A stretch of 64,000 nucleotides of DNA from Skermanella mucosa. Its GTDB lineage: Bacteria > Pseudomonadota > Alphaproteobacteria > Azospirillales > Azospirillaceae. The stretch lies in the NCBI RefSeq assembly GCF_016765655.2, contig NZ_CP086106.1, positions 3,895,001 to 3,959,000 of the forward strand, read 5' to 3'. Within the stretch, counting starts at the first letter, position 1. Every line of letters starts with the position of its first letter. Under the pieces are notes generated by a model. It was not told where the DNA came from, ran no database searches, and saw only the letters and a program-made list of their open reading frames with translations. Below are positions 15,566 to 22,488 of this stretch, in pieces. Both the position numbers and the translations under genes were made by a program.

Positions 15566-15850
15566 ATGCCAGAGCGCCGTTATCACGCATCGTCGTCCGG
15601 CCTACCGCCGTCGTTGGCTTTCCTCGTCCAAGGGGGCGTCACCGATCTCCTGGCGGTTTGCCGTGACTGTCACAATACGGCGTATCTCCCGGTCGAGACG
15701 GTGATCCAGCGGCTCGGCCCGGACCGGCTGGTGCCCCAGGTCAAGGCCCGCTGCTCGATCTGCGGCTCCCGCGACTGCGACATCCGGCCGGACTTCAGCG
15801 GAAGCTGTCCGGGGGTGATCACCCGCCACGGAGCCGCCCCGCTGCGGTGA
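15566..15850 (+). CDS. Small zinc-ribbon-like protein
   Basis: The protein has 94 residues. Two cysteine pairs are seen: CRDCHN near residue 32 and CSICGSRDC near residue 67, spaced as in a zinc ribbon. GGGAG lies 8 nt before the ATG. Such proteins often bind DNA or RNA. It is followed by a strong hairpin between convergent genes. No specific family is recognised. Confidence 0.6.
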   Translation: MPERRYHASSSGLPPSLAFLVQGGVTDLLAVCRDCHNTAYLPVETVIQRLGPDRLVPQVKARCSICGSRDCDIRPDFSGSCPGVITRHGAAPLR

Positions 15851-15867
15851 CATGCCGGTGGTTGAGA

Positions 15868-15902
15868 GGCGGAGAGGTGAAGCACTGCCCCACCTCTCCG
15901 CC
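15868..15902. terminator. Perfect 12-bp hairpin between convergent genes
   Basis: GGCGGAGAGGTG (15868-15879) and CACCTCTCCGCC (15891-15902) form a perfect 12-bp stem with an 11-nt loop. It sits between the end of the zinc-ribbon gene (15850) and the end of the minus-strand gene (15915). There is no T-run, but the position suggests a bidirectional stop. Confidence 0.55.
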
Positions 15903-15914
15903 ACGCCTGCTTGA

Positions 15915-16163
15915 TCAGACGGCCTCGCCCAGCAGAGCGTTTACTGCGGCGAGCAGAGTGTCCCTCGCGGCGATGGTCTCCAGCAGGATTCTGGCCCCCG
16001 TCAGGGCCATGCTGACGGCGGGCGGCAACAGTGCCGCACGTTGTCCCCTGGCTTGCCGGTGCCGCTCCAGCGCGCGCAGACCAAGATCAAGCACGCACAG
16101 CCCATACCTCAGAAGATCGACTCCGGCCATAAACTCCGGGGTGAATACGTCTTGAAGCCACAT
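15915..16163 (-). CDS. Small helical protein of unknown function
   Basis: The protein has 82 residues, almost entirely helical and Leu/Ala-rich: MWLQDVFTPEFMAGVDLLRYGLCVLDLGLRALERHRQARG, then an amphipathic pair of helices. GAGG lies 9 nt before the start. Its 5' end overlaps by 55 bp the 3' end of the minus-strand frame at 16109-16714, in a different frame. No family is recognised. Confidence 0.55.
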   Translation of the reverse strand: MWLQDVFTPEFMAGVDLLRYGLCVLDLGLRALERHRQARGQRAALLPPAVSMALTGARILLETIAARDTLLAAVNALLGEAV

Positions 16164-16714
16164 CTATCATGCCTCGATACGAGGTTTTCAATGGCCGAGC
16201 CGCGCGGGGCGGCTGACCGTTCAACTACGTTATCGAGGGCATGGGGTGGTGGGCAGGCGGGTCGGTGGTATCCGACACCGCTTCGACAAAGCTGGCGGAA
16301 CGCACTGCCACTACATCGTCCAAGAAGGAGGATCGGCAGATTGTTCCCAACGTGACCTTGCGCGACCTGTGCGGCGGCGCGGCGGCTCAGTGCCTCGCTC
16401 TGAGCCTTTATGCCTTCAAGGCCGGTGATGATTGGGGAATGGACCCGCCAACCAGTTAACAGTATCGGTGGGCGGTACGACACCAACGGATTGAGGTGCG
16501 CAAGCGCCACCTCGGCCATCCCTTTGATCTCGTATATAAGGTTGTCCAAACTCCCGAGATCGATGTCGAGATTGATCGAACCAGAGCCTTGGATATAGAG
16601 ACCCTGCCTCGGTGTCTCCGGGTCGTCCGCCTCACACCTCATCTCGTCCGGGGGTATGGAAAACCCGGCGTAGTCTTCGGCGTCAGACAGGGCGAATGGT
16701 GCGACCATCGCCAT
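16109..16714 (-). CDS. Protein of unknown function; C-terminal half doubtful
   Basis: The frame encodes 201 residues. The first 115 look like a real soluble protein (acidic N-terminus, DLGSLDNLIYEIKGMAEVALAHLNPL, then EGIKAQSEALSRRAAAQVAQG). The last 80 residues have an atypical composition and overlap the next gene by 55 bp, so the gene may have suffered a frameshift or stop loss. It is divergent from the small membrane-protein gene at 16830. No family is recognised. Confidence 0.45.
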   Translation of the reverse strand: MAMVAPFALSDAEDYAGFSIPPDEMRCEADDPETPRQGLYIQGSGSINLDIDLGSLDNLIYEIKGMAEVALAHLNPLVSYRPPILLTGWRVHSPIITGLEGIKAQSEALSRRAAAQVAQGHVGNNLPILLLGRCSGSAFRQLCRSGVGYHRPACPPPHALDNVVERSAAPRGSAIENLVSRHDRCGFKTYSPRSLWPESIF

Positions 16715-16829
16715 CAGATCAGGACGGCTGCCAGAACTTTCAACCAGCGGTTCGAACTAAATATTCCCGGCAGGCGCAAGCTGCTGAGAGCAGCCGGTGG
16801 CCGAGGCTGCGAGGCCGGTAAATACAGGC

Positions 16830-17153
16830 ATGATCCTCACCGCCGTCCTGACCTACTGCTACCTCGTCGCGGGCATCGTCCTCGCCGTCTTCGACGCCGA
16901 ACCGGGCTGGCGCAGGCGCATCGCGGTCACCGTCCTGTGGATCGCGCTGCTTCCGGCCGAGGCGATCTGGCGCGCCCTGGCGGCGCGGATGGCCTGGGTT
17001 CCCACCGCCCGCAAGCTGTTCGCCCGCAAGCGCCGCATCGTCGCGGTCACCGCCCAGCTTCTCGCCGCCGACGTGCCCGCTGTTCACGGCAAGAGCTACG
17101 ACGACCCGCCCGCCCTGGTCATCCACAATGCCAGCTACGAAGAATTGCTTTGA
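16830..17153 (+). CDS. Small membrane protein of unknown function
   Basis: The protein has 107 residues from the ATG at 16830; a GTG 33 bp upstream is less likely. The N-terminus is a membrane helix (MILTAVLTYCYLVAGIVLAVF). A second hydrophobic segment (RIAVTVLWIALLPAEAIWRALA) follows, then a basic loop and a soluble tail of about 40 residues ending HNASYEELL. It ends 63 bp before the next gene on the same strand. Function is unknown. Confidence 0.6.
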   Translation: MILTAVLTYCYLVAGIVLAVFDAEPGWRRRIAVTVLWIALLPAEAIWRALAARMAWVPTARKLFARKRRIVAVTAQLLAADVPAVHGKSYDDPPALVIHNASYEELL

Positions 17154-17215
17154 TCTGCAAGCTGCACCACCGCTACCACTGGCGTTTGGTTTACCAGATG
17201 GGGGGACGGTGCGTG

Positions 17216-17899
17216 ATGAGATGGAGCGGGACCGGGTATCGTTATCTGAAGATCGCGGCCGACGCCTACACGGACTATCTGCCGCTGGCGTCGGAGATGG
17301 CTGAACTGAGGCGGCGCTACGAGGGTGGGCCGGTGCCGGTCCACGCCGACGAGCGGTATCCCGAACTCGATCACGAGATGATGCGCAGCGCCGTCGAGAC
17401 CATCGTGTTTTCGGCCCTGTACCTTGAGTCCCGCCTGTACGATTTCGCCGCGCATCACCTGGGCGACGACTACGTGGAAAAGCATATCGACAGGCTTCCC
17501 CTGGCTTTGAAGTTCGTGCGCGTGCCGAAGCAGGTGACCGGCCGGGAGATCGACCAGGAAGGCTTGGCTTACAAGGCCCTGGCGAACTTGATCAAGGCGC
17601 GGAACGACTTGGTTCACCCCAAGTCGTCGCCCGCGACGGTCCTGGACCCGGTGGCGTTCGGGCAGGAGAAGGCTGCCAACGAGGCCAAGTATCGCAAAAT
17701 CCATGACGATGCCCACGGCGCTCTGCGGGCCGTGATCCTGATGTCGTTCGAGATGGCCCGGCTGGTCGCGCCGCACTACTGCCAGATCACCGACCTTTCC
17801 ATCGAGCCGAACACCTTCGATCTGCGGCACCCGCAGCAGGTCCACGCCCTGGCGATCCGGATCAAGGCAGAGTACGAGCAGTCCGTCGCCGGGGACTAA
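17216..17899 (+). CDS. HEPN-like protein with an RNDLVH motif
   Basis: The protein has 227 residues from the ATG at 17216, chosen because a GGGGGGA ribosome site lies 10 nt upstream; the open frame reaches further back but has poor coding character. It is nearly all helical. Residues 55-90 and 110-140 form the core, with R129-N-D-L-V-H134, which fits the R-x4-6-H signature of HEPN ribonuclease domains. HEPN proteins often serve as toxins or antiphage effectors, but some are inactive scaffolds. No partner antitoxin gene is evident. HEPN assignment is by motif and helical pattern only. Confidence 0.6.
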   Translation: MRWSGTGYRYLKIAADAYTDYLPLASEMAELRRRYEGGPVPVHADERYPELDHEMMRSAVETIVFSALYLESRLYDFAAHHLGDDYVEKHIDRLPLALKFVRVPKQVTGREIDQEGLAYKALANLIKARNDLVHPKSSPATVLDPVAFGQEKAANEAKYRKIHDDAHGALRAVILMSFEMARLVAPHYCQITDLSIEPNTFDLRHPQQVHALAIRIKAEYEQSVAGD

Positions 17900-17990
17900 A
17901 TACTCCCGGACCAGCGACCGGTGTCCCGCGCCAGAGCGTCAAACAACCGTCGCCTCATTATAAAATCTCCGATTGATTGACGAACCAGGA

Positions 17991-18020
17991 GGCCGGAGGG
18001 AAACCCCCGGCCTTCACCTT
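17991..18020 (+). terminator. Hairpin in the leader of the small coupled gene pair
   Basis: GGCCGGAGGG (17991-18000) pairs with CCCCCGGCC (18004-18012) with one bulged A, followed by TTCACCTTATTT. The ATG at 18037 and its AGGA ribosome site follow within 17 nt of the T-rich tail. As at 6718 and 13777, a terminator is set just before a start codon. Confidence 0.6.
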
Positions 18021-18036
18021 ATTTCAGGACAACCAG

Positions 18037-18210
18037 ATGAACGAAAACCAATTCAAGACGCTGGGAGAGCGGATCGCCTATCGTCTCGGCCGGAGCATGG
18101 CGCTGCCGGTCTCCCTGGTCCTGCTGACCACGCTGGCCTACGTGCTCACCCTGCTGACCTGGAACGTGGTCGCCCTGCTGAACCGGCTGTTCGGCGGGAT
18201 GTGGCTGTGA
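18037..18210 (+). CDS. 57-residue single-span membrane protein
   Basis: The gene starts at the ATG 18037 with AGGA 7 nt upstream. The product has a basic N-terminus (NENQFKTLGERIAYRLGRSM) and one long hydrophobic helix (ALPVSLVLLTTLAYVLTLLTW), ending GGMWL. Its stop overlaps the GTG of the next small gene, so both are translated together. Function unknown; size and charge pattern would suit a holin-like or regulatory membrane peptide. Confidence 0.55.
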   Translation: MNENQFKTLGERIAYRLGRSMALPVSLVLLTTLAYVLTLLTWNVVALLNRLFGGMWL

Positions 18211-18314
18211 TCGCGGCGGTCGAAGTGCTGGTCACCCTGCTGATCGCCTACGGCATCGTGATCGCCCTGTTGTTTGGAACCGCCCTGCTCTCGGCGTGGC
18301 GTCAGGACGACTGA
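18207..18314 (+). CDS. 35-residue membrane peptide, translationally coupled
   Basis: The gene begins with GTG at 18207, overlapping the stop codon of the previous gene (GTGA). The product is almost all one hydrophobic helix (VEVLVTLLIAYGIVIALLFGTALL) ending SAWRQDD. Its size is below usual gene-finding limits, but coupling, the consistent frame and the hydrophobic pattern support it. With the previous peptide it may form a two-component membrane complex; the role is unknown. Confidence 0.5.
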   Translation: MIAAVEVLVTLLIAYGIVIALLFGTALLSAWRQDD

Positions 18315-18420
18315 ACGAATTGTCGTTCGCGCGCGGTTCGTTCGTTCGGAATTGAGTGCCCCCGGTCCGGAGTTGACCATCGTTCGAACGAAAATATTGG
18401 TTCAACAATTAGTTTAGCGA

Positions 18421-18456
18421 GACCGGTCGGATGCTGTCTGACCGGCCATTTTCGTT
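18421..18456 (+). terminator. Terminator-like hairpin
   Basis: GACCGGTC (18421-18428) can pair with GACCGGCC (18440-18447) at seven of eight positions, followed by ATTTTCGTTTC. It lies about 105 bp after the coupled membrane peptides. The 490 bp from here to the replication-protein gene at 18813 contain another hairpin (GAGCCCCG/CGGGGCTC at 18634-18656) but no gene I can support. Confidence 0.5.
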
Positions 18457-18812
18457 TCGGAAACCGGGATTGAAGGTCTCTGAGAACTATACACGCGAGA
18501 GTGGATTCTTGAGACGCGCGCGTGAAATCGGTTGCGAACCCACGGAATCTATGCAGGCTTTCAACGAGGTCCGCGAGTTCGAGGGGTATGCGATGCCGGG
18601 AAGCTAGACGATAGAAGGTGGTAGAGCGATGAGGAGCCCCGCTGGGAACGGGGCTCTCACCGATTCCGCTGCTGGGCAAAGAGCAACGGTCCTCTCCAAG
18701 GCTCGCTATGCAAACCCGAGCCTAGAGAGGACCACACGCGAGGTCAAGGACCAAATCCTTGGTCAACGCCGGAACTTTGCCCAGCGGCTAATCCACACGG
18801 ATTGGACGCAAA

Positions 18813-19652
18813 ATGAACAGCCCTTACGACACCATTCCACAAGTGCTCCGCGAGGCGGAGGGTTACGGTCCGAGCCATCACGCGGTCTACGCCGCGCTCC
18901 GGGACCATTGCGACCGGCACGGCATCTGCTACCCGAGCCAGAGGCGCATCGGCGAGGAAGCCGGGGGCCTGAGCCGGACCCGCGCCTGCGACCTGATCGG
19001 CGACCTGATCGACCTGGGCGTGGTCGAGCGCGTCGCCCACCCGCCCGAGCGGGCGCACTGGCGGACCCTGTGCTACCGGCTCCCGGCCGTGGCCGAGCAG
19101 CCCCACAAGGTGATCGACGACGACGGCGAGCCCCCTGTCCGGACTGCGGACCCCCCTGTGCGCGGAGACCGCATCGGGGTGACTTCCGAGTGTCGGCGGG
19201 CCGACACCACCTGTCGGCAGGCCGACACAAACTCCAACAACCCTAACTTAGATACACAACCAACAACAGCCCACACTCACTGGCAGAGCACCCCTTTTGA
19301 TGGTGGTATATTGCCCGATGACTGGCGACCGAAGCCTCAGACCGTCAAGGATGCTCGGCGGCTGTTCCCGTATGTTGACCCGGATGCCTTGGCGCTGAAG
19401 CTGATTGCCTGGAGCCAGGATCACGGGAAGGTGTACGACGACCCGGACAGCGCCCTGCTGCACTGGGCGAAGCGGGAGTGGTCGCCGCAGAATCCGGGCC
19501 GGGGGCGGATGCCGTGGGAGGCACCGCCGCAGGGAAGGGCTGCCCCATCGCAGGCAGCCCGCCAGCAGGAGGACTTGGCAGCCCGGAACGACGCGGCGGC
19601 GCAGAGCGCGCTGGAGCGTATCCTGGCGCGGCGCGCATCGCCCCCGGCGTAA
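18813..19652 (+). CDS. Winged-HTH phage replication protein (O/DnaT-like) with internal iterons
   Basis: The protein has 279 residues. Residues 1-90 are a winged helix domain (HAVYAALRDHCDRHGICYPSQRRIGEEAGGLSRTRACDLIGDLIDLGVVERV) typical of phage replication initiators. A flexible linker of about 70 residues follows and is encoded by the palindromic repeats at 19191-19227. The C-terminus (LPDDWRPKPQTVKDARRLFPYVDPDALALKLIAWSQDHG) resembles the DNA-binding part of DnaT-like helicase loaders. The order initiator domain, iterons, AT-rich stretch resembles lambda gene O. It converges on the integrase gene with only 3 bp between stops. Confidence 0.7.
   Translation: MNSPYDTIPQVLREAEGYGPSHHAVYAALRDHCDRHGICYPSQRRIGEEAGGLSRTRACDLIGDLIDLGVVERVAHPPERAHWRTLCYRLPAVAEQPHKVIDDDGEPPVRTADPPVRGDRIGVTSECRRADTTCRQADTNSNNPNLDTQPTTAHTHWQSTPFDGGILPDDWRPKPQTVKDARRLFPYVDPDALALKLIAWSQDHGKVYDDPDSALLHWAKREWSPQNPGRGRMPWEAPPQGRAAPSQAARQQEDLAARNDAAAQSALERILARRASPPA
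19191..19227. repeat. Two 16-bp palindromic iterons inside the replication gene
   Basis: TGTCGGCGGGCCGACA (19191-19206) and TGTCGGCAGGCCGACA (19212-19227) differ at one base and lie 21 bp apart, two turns of the helix. They encode the peptide repeat CRRADT / CRQADT. An AT-rich run (about 19228-19290) follows. Same-face palindromes next to a meltable tract inside an initiator gene suggest an origin or autorepression site. Confidence 0.7.
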
Positions 19653-19655
19653 CAG

Positions 19656-21038
19656 CTACGCGGAGCGCCTGCGCGTTATCCTGGATGGCCTCTTCGGCTC
19701 CCGCACGGTCTCCTGCCGGGGCTTCAGCCCCGCCGCCGCCATCACCGCCTGAGCGACCTCCCGTGCCGCCCGCTGTCCCTCCGGGGTCATCAGGTAGGCG
19801 TCCGCGTTCTCCCGCGTATTGGCGGTCAGTACATCGACCATGCTGACGACGTTCACGTGGCTCAAATAGTGGGTAGCCATCATCTCCGGGGAAGTCCCCA
19901 TGTTCTCGGCCACGTAGGTCAGGTTCAAGCCCGGCTCCATGATCCGCCTCATGGCGTAGCTGTGCCTGAGCGAGTAGGCCGAGCGGGCGCGCCCGGCCGA
20001 ATCGAAGCGCAGCTTGGTCTCGACCAGGAGCTTGCGGAACGCCACGGTGAAATCGTACTCGCCGCCGCCCGGCCCCAGGAAGATCAGGTCGTCCGGCCCG
20101 GCCGCGCGGGCGATCCGACGCAACTCCCGAACCCAGGCGACCGCCTCGGGCTGACTCATGGATTCGCGTTCCATCCCCTTGCCCCGGCACCACAGGCGCA
20201 GCACCAAGGTGCCGTCCCCCCGCGCCATCTCCCGCACATCGCGCCACTGCATGATTCGGGCGTCGTTGGTTCGCACCCCGCTATGCAGCAGAAACATGAC
20301 GTAGCACAGCAGCATTCGGTTGTTCCACTTGGTCTCGCTGTTCCGTGCGCCGTCGATCTGGCGGTTGATCCGGTCGAGCAGGATGGCGATCTCGCCGTCG
20401 CTGAAGCTGGCCCGGCTGACCATCTTCTTGCGCACCCCGAGTCGCGGCAGCGCCATCTCCGGCAGTGCGGCGATCAGCTTCCGCTCAAGGGCCAGCCGCA
20501 GGATTGCCCGCAGCGTGTCACGCTCCTGCTCCAGGGTGCCGCGCGACAGTCGGCGCGGCTGGCCGTACTTGTCCACGTCACCCAGCTTCGGTTTGCCGGT
20601 GCCCAGCCGGTGCAGCACGTAGTCATCCCAAACCTTCGCCGTGATCTGCGACGGCTGGAGCTTGCCGAGCACCGGCAGCAGTACGTTCAGTTTCGTTCGG
20701 TAGGTCCGCAGCACGTGGCTGCCGCGACCGGTCGCGGCGACCCGTCTGGCCTTCTCCGCCAGCATGTCCTCGGCGAGGCTGGCGACAGTCGCCCTGGAGA
20801 GCTTCAGGCCGAGCTTGGCGACCCCGGATTGTTCGTAGAACATCCTGAGTGCTGCCTGTCTGGCGGCGTCGCGGTCGCGCTTCCTGGTGCTGAGCCGCTG
20901 ATAGGTCTTGCCGCCGTCGTAGGTGATCCGCGCGTACCAGATCGTGTCGCGCAGGAACAGAACCGCTTCGCGCACCGGTCCCTGATCCGGCTCCTCGCGC
21001 ACCACTTCGATGTACTCGGTTTCCCTGACGCGCGGCAT
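19656..21038 (-). CDS. Tyrosine-type site-specific integrase
   Basis: The protein has 460 residues. An N-terminal arm-binding and SAM-like part reaches residue 190. The catalytic domain holds Arg256 (HSGVR), Lys287 (GKG), the box Y-S-L-R358-H359, and the nucleophile Tyr391 in ATHYLSH. The first box residue, usually His, is Tyr355. The gene lies 150 bp from the point where nifS is broken, pointing away from it, as expected for the integrase of an element inserted there. An inverted repeat (TGCTGGTTT/AAACCAGCA, 21041-21095) spans its promoter region. The enzyme should insert and, with an excisionase, remove the element. Confidence 0.92.
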   Translation of the reverse strand: MPRVRETEYIEVVREEPDQGPVREAVLFLRDTIWYARITYDGGKTYQRLSTRKRDRDAARQAALRMFYEQSGVAKLGLKLSRATVASLAEDMLAEKARRVAATGRGSHVLRTYRTKLNVLLPVLGKLQPSQITAKVWDDYVLHRLGTGKPKLGDVDKYGQPRRLSRGTLEQERDTLRAILRLALERKLIAALPEMALPRLGVRKKMVSRASFSDGEIAILLDRINRQIDGARNSETKWNNRMLLCYVMFLLHSGVRTNDARIMQWRDVREMARGDGTLVLRLWCRGKGMERESMSQPEAVAWVRELRRIARAAGPDDLIFLGPGGGEYDFTVAFRKLLVETKLRFDSAGRARSAYSLRHSYAMRRIMEPGLNLTYVAENMGTSPEMMATHYLSHVNVVSMVDVLTANTRENADAYLMTPEGQRAAREVAQAVMAAAGLKPRQETVREPKRPSRITRRRSA

Positions 21039-21062
21039 CGTGCTGGTTTCCCCACTGGGTTT

Positions 21063-21629
21063 TCACTGTGCATTCCGGATTCCAGAAAACCAGCATTTGC
21101 GCGGGTTTGCAAGGACTGGGCAATGGTGTGTTTTACGTCGTTCACCAAATATATTGTTATCAAACAATAAGTTAGTTTGATATGCGTTGTTGGCCCACAT
21201 CACCGAAACCAGCGCCGTGTCGCTCGATACCACGGAGGCCAGCTCGTGCCGGCGCAGCCGGCCGGAGGCGTCCACCGGCAGGACGGTGACGTGGTAGCCC
21301 TGGCTCCGCAGGTCCTCGAACAGCATCAGGTTGGCCGGATGCTCGACCGCCGTGGTCACCACGTGGCGCCGGTCGGGCCGGGAGCGCAGCGTGCCGAGGA
21401 TCGCCAGATGGTTCGCCTCGGTGGCGCTCGACGTGAACACGATCTCCGACGCCTTGGCGCTGATCAGGCCGGCGACGGCACTGCGGGCCTGGCCGACCGC
21501 CTGCTTGACCGCCATCGCCGAGCCGTGGGCGCTGGAAGGGTTGGCGTAAATCTCGCCGAGATAGGGAAGCATGGCGGCCACGACCTCGGGAGCAGGCATG
21601 GTCGTGGCGTTGTTGTCCAGATAGATCAC
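21063..21629 (-). pseudogene. nifS: NifS cysteine desulfurase, 5' part only, interrupted by the element
   Basis: The GTG start at 21629 has GAGG six nt upstream. Residues 1-148 are clearly NifS: MIYLDNNATTMPAPEVV, NPSSAHGSAM, EIVFTSSATEANHLAI, VTTAVEHPAN with the PLP-stacking His, and ALVSVMWANN. After Asn148 the frame runs into element DNA for 40 foreign residues (AYQTNLLFDNN and on) to a stop at 21063. The PLP-binding Lys and catalytic Cys of the family lie in the missing part. As written the gene cannot make an active enzyme; the 3' part is expected left of the window. It is last in the visible nif operon. Confidence 0.92.
21158..21188. other. Right element end with inverted arms, next to the nifS break
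   Basis: TATCAAAC (21158-21165) and GTTTGATA (21175-21182) are perfect inverted arms around a 9-bp spacer, in an AT-rich stretch. The nifS reading frame ends its homology at 21185-21186, directly adjacent. Tyrosine recombinase sites commonly have such arms. The exact crossover bases need the other end of the element, which is outside the window; they may lie in the GGGCCAACAACG part of nifS. Confidence 0.55.
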
Positions 21630-21675
21630 GGCACACCTCGCATCAGTCGGTCGCGGCGCCCGCCGGCGACGCGGA

Positions 21676-22056
21676 TCAGTCCATCCGTCCGGGAACCATG
21701 GCGCGGGCCCCCAGCACCGGGGCGATCTCCTCCTCCAGGCAGCCGACCAGCTTGCCGCCGGGGAATTCGACCAGGTAGACCGGCACGTTGTTGGCTTCCG
21801 GGGCGTACCCGACCCGGATGATCTCGCCGACCGTGTCCTTGACCACCAGCAGGCTTCCGGCCGGGCTGTCGGGATGGCTGCCGTCGTTCAGCAGGTCGGC
21901 CGTCGCCTTGACGGCGATGCCCCACTCGTACTTGGGCTCGCGCGGCGGCGTGAAGCCGGTGCCGCCGCCTTCCGGCCCGGCGACGAGGATGTCTGCGGGG
22001 AGGCTGTCGGAGGAGAGATCCGGGCCGTTGTCCTCGGGGGTCTTCTGATCGGTCAT
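21676..22056 (-). CDS. nifZ: NifZ-domain protein, second copy
   Basis: The protein has 126 residues. After an acidic, Pro/Gly-rich N-terminus of about 40 residues comes the NifZ domain: WGIAVKATADLLNDGSHPDSPAGSLLVVKDTVGEIIRVGYAPEANNVPVYLVEFPGGKLVGCLEEE. NifZ acts in P-cluster maturation of the MoFe protein in Azotobacter. CGGAG lies 8 nt before the ATG. It sits between the first nifZ gene and nifS on the same strand, 46 bp from the nifS start. The N-terminal extension is unusual for the short NifZ forms. Confidence 0.85.
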   Translation of the reverse strand: MTDQKTPEDNGPDLSSDSLPADILVAGPEGGGTGFTPPREPKYEWGIAVKATADLLNDGSHPDSPAGSLLVVKDTVGEIIRVGYAPEANNVPVYLVEFPGGKLVGCLEEEIAPVLGARAMVPGRMD

Positions 22057-22107
22057 GGCTGCGCTCCGGGGAAAGGGTTCGGGGGCGTCATTCGGTCCGC
22101 GCGGGGT

Positions 22108-22416
22108 TCAGCCGGCGCGGACGAAGTCCTGGGGAGCGTTCGCGAGGGCGTCGACCATCTCCAGCTCCTTCGCGCGCATGCCGATCACCCGGCGCTGCTC
22201 GTAAAAATCGACGCTGTAGATGTGATACATCTGAAGGTAAGAGCCGATGCTGATCACGTAGCCGACGGACCCGGCCGGGATCAGCACGTCGCCGACCGGC
22301 GCGCCGGGATATGTCCCGTCGTTGCGGACGTTGGCGAGGCTGCGGACCTTCTGGCCGACCTCGTACACGGGCGGGCCTTCCAGTTCGTTGGCGTCCTGCG
22401 GATTACGGTTGGCCAT
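22108..22416 (-). CDS. nifZ: NifZ-domain protein, first copy
   Basis: The protein has 102 residues from the ATG at 22416 (MANRNPQDANELEG), which has CGGAG 9 nt upstream; a longer frame to 22482 lacks support. It has the NifZ core: EVGQKVRSLANVRNDGTYPGAPVGDVLIPAGSVGYVISIGSYLQMYHIYSVDF. It shares NDG-x-x-P-x-x-P-x-G with the next gene. Its role is expected in MoFe protein P-cluster assembly. Two adjacent nifZ-domain genes suggest duplication with divergence; which one carries the main function is not clear. Confidence 0.85.
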   Translation of the reverse strand: MANRNPQDANELEGPPVYEVGQKVRSLANVRNDGTYPGAPVGDVLIPAGSVGYVISIGSYLQMYHIYSVDFYEQRRVIGMRAKELEMVDALANAPQDFVRAG

Positions 22417-22488
22417 GGCGGGGGCTCCGGCTCGGGGTGAAGCGTGGCGGCGCACCGGAGGAGAGCCCCCGGGGGATGTCATGGAATG

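Larger units (their letters stand above)
1..21185. mobile_element. Prophage-like integrative element interrupting nifS (left end outside window)
   Basis: This block of phage-type genes ends abruptly inside nifS. It contains tail proteins at the left, T7-type endonuclease I, primase and SF3 helicase, a HTH replication protein and many small unknown genes. A tyrosine integrase lies at the right edge, 150 bp from the break. No capsid, portal or large terminase gene is seen in this part; they may lie further left. Gene order, small overlapping genes, AT-rich islands and terminators directly before start codons are typical of temperate phage or satellite DNA. The right boundary (about 21185) is where the NifS reading frame loses NifS identity after codon 148. 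The left boundary is not visible. Confidence 0.85.

Noticed and set aside
16496-17215. Long 5' extension of the HEPN-like gene
   Set aside because: The extension is Arg-rich with no coding character, overlaps the membrane-protein gene at 16830 and the minus-strand gene, and the strong ribosome site is at 17201-17207.
21063-21185. Reading the 40 residues after NifS residue 148 as part of a functional variant NifS
   Set aside because: They show no NifS similarity, and the catalytic Lys and Cys are missing; the tail is element DNA.
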